From Undaria pinnatifida (lineage: Eukaryota; Sar; Phaeophyceae; Laminariales; Alariaceae), in assembly GCA_012845835.1 (NCBI GenBank), contig JABAKD010000036.1:1054001-1118000 (forward strand): DNA of 64,000 bases, written 5' to 3'. The position numbers and the translations under genes were made by a program. A model generated the notes under the pieces. The model was not told where the DNA came from and made no database searches. It saw nothing but the letters and a program-made list of their open reading frames with translations. Shown here one piece after another: positions 13,170 through 22,700 of this stretch (position 1 is its first letter; every line of letters starts with the position of its first letter).

Positions 13170-14225
13170 ATGCTGGAGAGGGAGGGAATACTGACGCGGT
13201 GGACAGACTGGTCGAGACCCTCGCGCTAGCCTCGGTGGGAGGAAGCACGCAGGAGGTGTAATGGTCTACATGGGAAACCTGGTGACGCCTGAGAACGATA
13301 GAAGGCAAGAGTCCTTGGGCGGCTAAAGGAGGTGGGTAGACGCTACAAGAAAATAATTGACAATTTTCATGGCCCTGCAATGTTTTGCGTTCAAAAAATA
13401 AAGTCGAAAGATCCGAGGATATGTCGCCGCGATTAAATATTTCCACAAAATGTTTGGGGGATGGGAGTTGCCCACGTCTAACTGCATGGTGCTTGTGATA
13501 GAAAAAGGAATCGGTAGAGCGCACGGAAAGTCTGACGTACGCTCCAAGGTTAGGATGCCGCTCACGTGGGACATGTTAACCAAAGGTATGGAGAGAGAGT
13601 CATCGAGGTAGGAACCGAAGGGTCGGTAATCTGGCGTGGACTCGCTTTGCCATTTCATCTATTGTGCGGAGCCTCCGAAATTTGGGCGTACGGTAACGGA
13701 TTCGTGCATCCTGACTTTTGCCTGATTAGAAGGGACATGGTTTTCTTTGCCGGAGATTTCCAACTCGCGTTGGAAGACAGGAGAACAGCAGAGGGTAGAA
13801 TTGACGTTCCGTGCGTTGAAGTCACCAATCAAAGGTTGGGAGAGATCGTGACAAGGACCAGAGCAGTGATAGGGAAAGAAAAGGTTGGGGGTTGGAAGAG
13901 TAACGTGGCGTTGAAAATTAGTTGAATGTTCTGGACATTTATCCCGAGTTGGATGGATCAGCACCTCTGATGCAGATCCAGACGGCGACCGGATGGACGG
14001 TGTTCACGCGCACGATCGCAGCGAAGGCGTTAAGACGGATGGTAGACAGTTCGGGTCGAGATCCGGTCCAGCACGCGCGGCACTCAAATCAGGATCGGAG
14101 GGGACACTCAGCTAGCCGGCCAACGTGCATCAGATATTCAGATTCAAAGAGCGGGTAGACGGAAATCACTGTTATTCATGGTTTATGTAAGAGAAGGAGG
14201 TGAGGGAGCTGAGTTTGTCTCATAA
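13170..14225 (+). pseudogene. Tyrosine recombinase of the YR element
   Basis: N-terminal DNA-binding blocks KIRGYVAAIKYFHKMFGGWE and GRAHGKSDVRSKV are readable from about 13,398. A frameshift at about 13,590 leads into the catalytic part with WRGLALPFHLLCGASEIWAY. The C-terminal blocks HSNQ(I)RIGG and IQIQRAGR, with a Tyr in FMVYVREGG, end at a TAA at 14,223-14,225 after another frameshift. His-x-x-Arg and the terminal Tyr of the family are present. The box I Arg expected where the sequence has CGASE is Gly, one A-to-G change away, so this enzyme would be dead even without the frame breaks. Confidence 0.75.
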
Positions 14226-14481
14226 TCACTGAGGTCAAAACCCATTACAAGAAGCAAAGTATACCAGGTAAGTTTAGAGATCGGGCTTCCCAATGGAGAA
14301 GGGTGTGGCCAGTTGTACCGTTTTCCCTGGTTCTGGGTCAAGACGAAAAGTGAGAAGCGGGTTTGTTCGCGGTGGTTTCCTTGTCTGGGAGCATAGCATC
14401 CCGTTGCTCCCTCGTTAGGTCTTCGCTGGCATTATATTACTGCTTAAGATGAATACCAATTCTTGAGCCATATATAACAAA

Positions 14482-14551
14482 TTGAAATATTCAAGTAGGT
14501 TGAAAATAAAGTTTGCGAAGAGGCGGTGTGAGAACTTTAGGGCAGAGGGGA
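14482..14551 (+). repeat. Right 70-bp direct repeat of the YR element
   Basis: Same-orientation partner of 10,088-10,157 placed about 255 bp after the recombinase stop codon. Identity of about 80 percent points to an old insertion. Confidence 0.8.
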
Positions 14552-15197
14552 CATGGGCGTTCTTCACAAAAACGGCGTGGACATTAGGAGTTTGGTACGA
14601 AAAACTGTGTCGACACAATTCTAGCCGACCTTCGACTCTATGTGCTAAACTTCCTCCAACCATGTCTTGGAATACCTGGCGCCGGCCGGTTCGGGGACAA
14701 AAACGTTCGTAGTGGGCCGATGTTTTGGGGGGCGGTTATAGCTGAAACCTGAAACCGTGAAAGGTCTATTCCGGCATATGAAACATGACCCTACAAAATT
14801 ATCGTGCAGAATTCCGGGACGTGTTTATAAACGTCATGAGAGATAACAGGGAAACCTCACGTGAGCTTTTTTATAATACGGAAGCAAAGTAGTTGGTAAA
14901 AAAATAACGTACCAACTACATTACGAAAAAAAGTCTGAAGTCGCCAAATTTCGGCCATCTTCACACGTTTTCGCGCGTAACTTTTGTAAAAATTAATATC
15001 CGACCATGTCACGTTTCCCTTCTGTTGGCAGCGGTCGTATGATACCAACCAAGTGGCATTCGGGTTCATATTGCATGCAGGAATCGTCGGGGTAAAAAAA
15101 ACACTTTCAACGTGAACCAGCCTCTGTCACGTGCCTCGCTACGTCATTTTGAACAAGGTGCGTCATATCGTAGGGATTACTGCTCAATCCTTTCCGA
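14552..15197. other. Intergenic, nothing recognised
   Basis: A mostly AT-rich stretch to the right of the YR element. I see no reading frame with family resemblance, no tandem array and no clear inverted repeat. Confidence 0.5.
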
Positions 15198-15560
15198 CTG
15201 CGGAGGTCGCGCTCGGCATCGTCTTCAACCTCTCAGCCATCATCACCTCTTAATTACCAACGGGAAAACTGCTAACTCTAAAATTTAATGTTTTCGATCT
15301 TTAGTAATATGGTCACACTGTCAAGACGACAGACGTTGGGTTTGACGTGAGTTCAAGCGTCGCAGAATTGCCGTTGTTCTTATTTTTACTGCGTTTTTTA
15401 CGTTTTGAGCATTTTTTTGTACGTCTTTCATCTGCTTTGTTTTCGTCGCTTTTTCGTCTCATTCCAGGCAGGAATTCTTGTGGTTTTCCATGCTTTGTTT
15501 TCGGCTGTAGTTCTTACTTTCTTCTTTTGTCTTGTTTTTTGCTGTGTTTTTTGGTTATTC
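15198..15560 (+). mobile_element. tRNA-derived SINE-like element, family 1, copy 1
   Basis: Shares its whole course with 33,648-33,970: a CTCGGCATnnTCT head, a GTCAAGACGACAGAC block, a box-B-like GTGAGTTCAAGCGTCG, then a T-rich stretch leading to CATTCCAGGCAGGA and a second T-rich tract. The better-preserved copy has a plausible T arm (see 33,648). Pol III box spacing suggests a tRNA-derived SINE. Confidence 0.6.
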
Positions 15561-16289
15561 GTACTGTTATTCGTACCCGATACGCTGATACCAGGTATGT
15601 ACCAGATATTTGTTTGTCCATTTGGGTTGGTTTAAGCTTGTACTATCCTTTTTCATCACAGCAATCAAATACGTACGAGTATTTTTTTGCGTCCGTGTGT
15701 CTTGTTTGTCGTTCTTTGAATGCGTGGGTAGCAACAATAAAGCCACGCCAGCAACTGATTCTTCTGCACACAGCATCACGAGAAGGTCCGGCGAAGTTTT
15801 TCTGCACCACGCAGCTCTTGGCATTGGAAAGTCGCCCAATGTACCAGATCGTAAACGTCCTCTGCCCCGTATGCTTTACACTTTGTTCTATCAGCTTCCT
15901 TGAGCGAGCGCACCGGGCGGCGTATAGCCGCCCGCGGAGCGCAGCGCTGTGTTAGACTACCCCTGCACTACTGTATCCACTCCGATACACATTATAGGGG
16001 GCATTCGGACATTTGCATCAACATCCTGTCGAGAATTTGGAAAACGAGGATTCGTTTTTGTTCACAACGTCAGTGATGAGCTAGCGCGCTGGAAGAAAGA
16101 CCAAAAACGACGTGACCAACGAATCTGTCGACCTTGATCTCGGCTGCACCAAAACAGCGGAAGACGGAGCTCGCCTTGCGACTGACTACGGTGTAGGAGG
16201 TACTTCCGACCGACTTTTTCGAAAGCTGTACCATAATATGACAGTAAACGCGTGTACACGCCCCGTGACCCTGTTTTCAGCGAAAATGA

Positions 16290-17180
16290 GCATAATCCGG
16301 AGTAAGCGCCCCCCAATTAAACCCAAGTGCGCCGACACATAGTAAACGCCTGCCCTTCCGAATATTTGGGATAAATGCCCCCAGGGGCGGAGCTGGCAAA
16401 GTCGTTTGGGCGAGGGGCATGGAGCTGTTTCCGAAGCAGGCAAGGCGGTAGTTTGCACAGGAACGTCGACATATGGGCAGGTACATGTGCTGCGCAACAG
16501 CAAAACAGACACAATCAGCCGAGGACAGATAACTAGCTACAGAAAGCCAACATGGAGCTTTTAAAAATCTGCCTTCTGCCTTTTAAAGACAAATATGACC
16601 CAGCCACTCGAACGAGTATACCGGTAACACCCGCTTCGGACACAGCCCCTGCCCCAGCCCGGCCCGGCCCCTGATCCACGATTTTCCACGACGCTCCCAT
16701 TGGGGTATTGGAGGCGGGCGTACTCGATCACATCCAACTTTGTCGCTTTCGTGTAGGGGTGCCGCACTGTCGGCCCCACCGAACGCTCTACGTAGGTCAA
16801 AACTCGGAGGGTAATGCGAGGGAGTGGTACCACCTGCGCAGCAGGCGCGGGATCAGGCGCGGGAGCGGGTGCCGGCGTGCCCTTCCTGGTGGGCGCCGCT
16901 GCACCAGGACGGCGCAAGCTGCCCCAGGATTGTGCGGGGACTCGGTGGTGTAACCGGTGCTGTTGGGTGTCGACGTGATCAACACCTGCTGCTGTACCGT
17001 TGCTGAGTGTGTAATATAAGGGGTGTGTTTTTTTTGTGGTCTTTTACATCGCCCCGGTGGGCGAAAAGGCCCGAGGTATATTTCAAAAAAACGCCCCGAT
17101 CACGCAGTAAGCGCCCCGGGTTGATTTTTCAAGCTTGCACACTCGCTATGCCCCGGGGGGCGTTTACTAGCCATGTTTTA
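16290..17180 (-). mobile_element. DNA-transposon remnant with HTH-protein fragment
   Basis: The motif AGTAARCGCC recurs at the edges: plus strand at 16,302 and 16,340, plus at 17,105, and minus at about 17,170 (AGTAAACGCCCCCCGGGG). Between them, minus 16,561-16,917 encodes TVRHPYTKATKLDVIEYARL, which resembles the first helices of the HTH of pogo/CENP-B or Tc1-type transposases (Tyr, Lys-Leu, Val-Ile-x-Tyr-Ala), after a Pro/Ala-rich repeat. No DDE catalytic domain is visible, so this is a fragment or an internally deleted copy. Element ends are approximate. Confidence 0.4.
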
Positions 17181-17317
17181 GCGCTGGATTTGCATTTTCC
17201 TCCCCCGACCAAAAAGCCCCCAAAAAAGTCGATCTCGTTGTTTTCGATTCGTGAGCGCAGTTCAAAGTAGACGCTCTTTCGACCGCGCGGGAGTTTGCCC
17301 GCGCGGGAGAATACGCG

Positions 17318-17556
17318 AAAACACGGGGACATTAGCATTCCATCCCTTATTTCACCACGGGGATGTTTGTCCCTGTCCCTGGTCATTGGGCCAACATGTA
17401 AAGCTGTCTATTATAGTCTATAGGTGCCTAACAGCCAAAACTGTGGCAAACATGAAATTGGTCCTTACATTGTGAAATTAGAAATTACCAATAAGCCGGG
17501 GACGTTAGATTTACATCCCCTGTTTTAACCCGGGGATATTTTTCCATATCCCCTGG
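17318..17556 (+). repeat. Pair of about 60-bp direct repeats
   Basis: 17,320-17,382 and 17,494-17,556 share GGGGACRTTAG, a CATCCC block, CGGGGAT and CCCTGG in the same order. They flank about 110 bp of unique AT-rich sequence. This could be the two ends of a small element or an old tandem duplication. Confidence 0.5.
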
Positions 17557-17713
17557 ATATGGAACCAACAATCATGCTATATTTGGGTGTCAAACAGTCG
17601 CAGAAGGTGCCACACGTGTAAAACGGTACGTATATGATGAGGTAAAGCCAAGAAGATCTCCCTGTAATATGGAAGAGCAAGGCAGTACGGCATACCTGGT
17701 ACTTCGTGCGCAA

Positions 17714-18030
17714 CCGATCGCCCCGGTGGCGTATCAGGTTAACCTCGAGCCTGGTAAAGGTCAGTTTCGTGAGTTCGAGCCCCGCCGAGTGCATACTCGT
17801 ATAAATTCGTGTGGACTGTTTCTTGTGCACAAATTGACTTGCGGAAAGCGCGAGAGCGTGAGTTAGCAACACTCGATGAAAAATCGACGAGCAGTGGGAT
17901 TGCTGAACCCTATGCGCGATAAAAATTGAAGGCAAGAACCGGGGGGGAGAAGGGTCGACACCTGTGACCACGGCTTGTCCAGGAGCTGGAAAGTAAAAGT
18001 GTGAGGCAAAGAAAAAGAAAAAAAAAAACA
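17714..18030 (+). mobile_element. tRNA-derived SINE, family 2, copy A
   Basis: The head has pol III promoter-like boxes: box A GTGGCGTATCAGGTTA and box B GTGAGTTCGAGCCCC, about 45 bp apart. The body has constant blocks CTTGTGCACAAATTGACTTG, GAACCCTATGCGCGATA and CACCTGTGACCACGGCTTGT, and the copy ends in an A-rich tail. Full copies also lie at 18,033-18,343 and 54,195-54,510, and fragments at six further places. A long minus-strand frame across copies A and B is an artefact of the repeat. Confidence 0.8.
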
Positions 18031-18032
18031 TT

Positions 18033-18343
18033 GGCCGGTCGCCCCGATGGCGTATCAGGTTATCCTCGAGCCTGGTATAGGTCAGTTTCGTGAACGCGAA
18101 TCCCCCCGAGTGCATACTCGTATAAATTCGTCGGGACTTTTTCTTGTGCACAAATTGACTTGCGGAAAGCGCGAGAGCGTGAGTTAGCAACACTCGATGA
18201 AAAATCGACGAGCAGTGGGATTGCTGAACCCTATGCGCGATACAAATTGAAGGCAAGAACCGGGGGGACAAGAAGGGACGACACCTGTGACCACGGCTTG
18301 TCCAGAAGCTGGAAAGTAGAAGTGTGCAAAAAAAAAAGAAAAC
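18033..18343 (+). mobile_element. tRNA-derived SINE, family 2, copy B
   Basis: Directly follows the A-rich tail of copy A in the same orientation and is nearly identical to it, including the two promoter boxes. It ends in a run of ten A followed by GAAAA. The head-to-tail arrangement suggests insertion of one copy into the tail of the other. Confidence 0.8.
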
Positions 18344-19727
18344 AGTACGTACAAGTACCAGGTATGTGCAGTTGTGCCACACCCGCCCATCCGACCAACC
18401 GCTTGGATGGGTAGATTTGCCGATGCCGGTTGTTGAAGAATACACCATTTTCTAAATACGCGTACTGCTGTGTACGGTCAGTACTCTGGTGCTGCAAGAT
18501 CAATCGGAACTCTCAACGGATCTCAAGATCCGAACGGCCCACTGGTGCGGGTTGTGCGCATGTAGTACACGAACCATAGTATTCAGCAGCAGCCCGTGAT
18601 GCTGCCCTTTTCTACATATATATTCTGCAGCTGTAGCAGTAGCAGTAGCAGTAGCACGGCCGTGAAACAAACCAAGTGGAACAGGGAAGCGCGCACGGCT
18701 TTGATGCGAGTATGCATCATACCAGTACGAGCACAGAAGACCAAATATGGGCATGAAATGACGAAGCACGACCAGCGACGCACTATCAACGATGAACATG
18801 TTACACGAGCACCGGTTTGGCGGTGCATAATATTATGGTCACCTGCACAGCATTCGCCACCTCTCCCGTAGGGCTCCTCCAAGTGCCAAGACCGAATCCT
18901 GTTTTGGTCGGCGACCAAAGGGGAAGGGCACAAGGTGGTCAGGTTCAGAAGATACGCGTGAAGAGCTCGACAGAACTACATGGAGTTCATTAATTCATAC
19001 CTGGTATTATTAATAGATGCCAGGTATCAGGCAGCCCAAAACGAACTTGCTGCTGTTGCACTGCCGTTGTGACGACTAGCTCTGAAGATTATTAAGATTG
19101 GATCTCATCCGCCAAAGACTCACGTGGCATCTTGGTCCCACAGCTGAGGGTGACAGTAGACGTGGCAGTCATCGGTTCCCCCATCTTTCTTCCGTTCACT
19201 GTTGGAAGACTGGTACAGCAGTTCACACCAAATGGGGCTCTGGCTCTGGCGCTCTGGCGGAGGTGGGGCGTTGGGCGGGTTGGAAATAAACTAATCACTG
19301 CTGTAACAGGGCGCTGTCTGAGAATATCCAGTAACGTTAGTCTTTGGGTGCTGTAGTCAAAAATCAAAACAGTCCCCAATTCCTCTCGTTATGAACTCTG
19401 AAAAAGTTTACGAAGGTCCATCTACTTTTTTTTTTTTTTTTTTTATCCTCCGGCGGATGGGGAAAAATAAAGCTTTAGCTCACCACAATTCCGCGTATTT
19501 TCATACGCGTCGTGTGTCGATCTACTTTTTGCCATCCCCTCCGCAACTAAATCCAAGTTATAAGCTATTCGGCTCTGTTGCTAATCACTCATCAAATGGT
19601 CTGAAATTGGGGCCCTGAAATTGTGTTTCGGTCGTTTCAGGAACGCTCTCAAGGTATTATAAAACCCGTTCCCTACTAAGCTGAGTGCTGTCCAATACGT
19701 CGTTCTTGTCCATCGCAACACTGCGCC
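18344..19727. other. Intergenic, upstream of the lumen-protein gene
   Basis: Contains an AGCAGT-type microsatellite at 18,631-18,657 and an uninterrupted T tract at about 19,426-19,443. A TATTATAAAACC stretch at 19,655-19,666, about 65 bp before the ATG at 19,728, is a possible TATA-like promoter element. No other gene is recognised. Confidence 0.4.
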
Positions 19728-22700
19728 ATGGCACCCCTCTCGTACACGCTTGCCGTATCATCAGTTGCACTGCTTCTCCCTGGGGGTGGTGTCAATGCTT
19801 TCGTCCAGCCCGGGGCGAATTTGCCGGGGAGTGGCAAGAGCTATTCGATCATGAGCAAGACGGTCATGAACGCTGCTGTGGAACGGCGTGCCTTCGTGAG
19901 TCAGTTGGTATCGGGAGGCTTTCTTGCAGCCGTAACGCTTGGATCCAGCTCGGAGCGGGCAACAGCTTATGAGGTCAGAAAATTCACCATGTTCGGTCCC
20001 AAGCTACTGCACGTAGCTGCTGTTGTATAGAGGTTCCGTGGCGACTTGTGGGGCTGCAAAAAACATTATGAGTACAGCACTGACAAGTACCTGGTACATC
20101 AGATTTAAATGTACTGCTGTAGTTCACTGCTCGATCAGTACAGCTGACAGCAGTATGTACTGCTGTAGATCACTGCTCGATCAGTACAGCAGTATAGAAG
20201 TATGCGTAGCAAGTTGAATATGGGCAGCAGTAGTACCGACTCGCACTCAAGAAAAAGTCGGACTGCAACTGCCAATAACCTACTGTACGCAAGGCCATTT
20301 CTTATCCAGTCGGATTTGTCAGTCGAAAACGGCCTTTTTCGACTGAAGCCCAAATCGGGCTCTCTTACGCTTTTTCGACTCAACTTTTTTCGACTGAGGC
20401 CTTTCTTATACAGTCGGATTTGTCAGTCGAAAACGGCCGTTTTCGACTAGTAGTAGCGCGCGTTATAGATGCCATTTTGCCAACAAGGAAAGCTACGCCC
20501 GCTGTAGCTGTCGGCCCTCGGCTGAGTGCAGCGCCTCGAACGTAGCTTTGGCGGCTTTCGGCTAAGGCCAACGCCACCAACCCACTTGGACAAAGGTTCG
20601 TCGCGCGTGAAGCACGCGTTGCTCGCGAAGAACGCGCGAAGCACAGAGCTGCCAACCGATTTTCGACTGCCATACAGTAGTACTCCCTCACACCAACCGC
20701 CTCTAGGAAGAGCACAAAAACTATAAAATCGACTCGACTGACGATGAGAAGAAGGACCAGAAGAATTCAGTCGAATAACAGTCCAGTCGAAAAGGGCCGT
20801 TTTCGACTGGCGAGATCCGACTGTATAAGAAATGGCCTGAGAATTCCGACTGGCGGATCCAGTCGAAAAACTCGACTTTTTCGACTAGATCCTCCAGTCG
20901 AAGAACTCACTTGAAAAAGTTGTACACGTGTTTTTTGTGACCGATCGCATCGCTCATCCCACCATCAAACACACACCCACACGCCCACACGCCCACGCAC
21001 CCATACCAGGTACCACGCTGTTGTATCATACAAGGCGCTGACGCTGGCTTGGCTATCACTACTGTTGCTTCTCGCCGCAAGTCATCGTGGCGCATTCCTA
21101 TTTCCGCTCGCCAACAGCGTGTATCACACGACGGCAGCGGCGCGCGGTATCGATGCCATGCTGCCAACAACGGCTGCGCTTGATGTAGCTTTGGCGGCTC
21201 TCGGCTGAGTGCAACTACACGAACATAGCTTTGGCAGTTTTTGGCTGAGCCCAAAGCCACCAACTCGCTGGGACGACGGTTCGTCGAGCCGTTGGTCGCG
21301 GAGAAAGCGCGAAGCACAGAGCTGCCAACCGATTTCGACTGCCGTACAGCAGTACTCCCTCACACCAACCGCCTCTAGGGAGAGCACAAAAACTATAAAA
21401 TCGACTCGACTGACGACAAGAAGAATGACCAAAAGGAGCCAGTCGAAAAGGGCCGTTTTCGACTGGCGGAATCCGACTGTGTAAGAAATGGCCTAAGCAT
21501 CCCCCAAATCCCCTACTTTTCAACGCTGTTTTCAGGTCTAAGACTGAGTCTCACGTTGTTTTTTTAGTGATTATTTTGTCTTCAGGGAGGTTTGGGATTA
21601 TTTGGGCTCATTTTTGATCATTTATGATCAGGACGGCATCTTATGGGGACTTTTTTCGGTAGTAAAGTTGTCCGGATTTTTACCAGCGATCAAACGTGCT
21701 GGTTTGATTAAACCTAGAAAAAGTGATCAATTTGGGTTTTGCTCGATACCTCCGAGGCATTATACGATTATACCAGTTACAAGGTTCCCCTCCGGGAAAT
21801 AAGTGGCTAGGGGAGTGGCGCATGGACACATTATTGTCACTACCGGACGCAATGACCATTTGTTTCTACATACAAACAAAAATGCCCGGAAAAGTAATGA
21901 GTTCACATTTTACCCGCAGTACTTCTTCGGCATACTGACTAGCAGTACTTTTAGCGCTTTTTGGGTACTCGATATAGACGTGCCCATGGCCGACCTGTTG
22001 TTGAGAAAATACACATAACACCAATTGACAACACACAGTTTTTTTACACCGTATGATATGTATGCTTTCGAGAAGAGCGTCACACTTCGAACTCCAGCTT
22101 AGGGACCGCCAGGAAGCGAGAAGGGGCACGTGTGGCGTGGGATGCGGCTTACTGTAGAATATTGTGTAAAGAGCACGTATTGAGAACGAGGGAGCTGACA
22201 ACACGTGGCAAGCTATGACAAGCAACTCGCCGCCGTAAAGAGAGGATACGGCACGCGCACGTGGTCCTACCTGTAGCGTATTGCTCTCCGCATGTTGGCT
22301 TGCTGTCTGTCATCTGCGATGTTCGCAAAGAAAACAGAACAAGTATTCGTTGAACCAATTATCACTATTACAAATTACAAAGGTCCCTAGATGTTTCCGC
22401 GTCGATGGACACGCGCACCCAGAGCAGCAGCACAGCAGAAACGTGTGGTATGGTGGGGTAACAAATAACAGGCTCCGACACAAGCAACTCGCCGCAGCAT
22501 AGCGAGGACACGCGTTACGCCACGCGCACATAAATGGTGTTGCCCACCGCTACAGCTGTGCGGCAGGGTTGTAGCATTGTGCTCTCCGCATGTTGTCTGC
22601 TGTCTGTCAACTGCGATCTTACATAAACGGTGTTGGCCACCGCTGCTGCTGTGCGGCAGAGTTGTAGCGTTGTGCTCTCTTGGTATAAATTTGTATATGA

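Larger units (their letters stand above)
10088..14551 (+). mobile_element. Tyrosine-recombinase (DIRS/Ngaro-like) retrotransposon, decayed
   Basis: The order is reverse transcriptase, RNase H, tyrosine recombinase, with no DDE integrase and no LTRs. This is the layout of YR retrotransposons. A 70-bp direct repeat flanks the unit (10,088-10,157 and 14,482-14,551; about 56 of 70 positions identical, no gaps). Ngaro-type elements carry split direct repeats and DIRS-1 proper has inverted ends, so Ngaro-like is the better guess. 10,377-10,610 encodes a low-complexity Ser/Glu-rich stretch over a CAG run that could be a gag remnant. Several frameshifts and stops show the copy is dead. I could not find the B repeats of a complete split-repeat structure. 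Confidence 0.8.

Noticed and set aside
16000-16140. A host exon around FASTSCREFGKRGFVF
   Set aside because: Short, no homologous family recognised, and it runs into the transposon remnant without a donor.
17525-18448. A 307-codon minus-strand open frame with an internally repeated protein
   Set aside because: It is the reverse strand of two head-to-tail SINE family 2 copies; the protein repeat mirrors the SINE repeat, and the frame is not open in copy 54,195-54,510.
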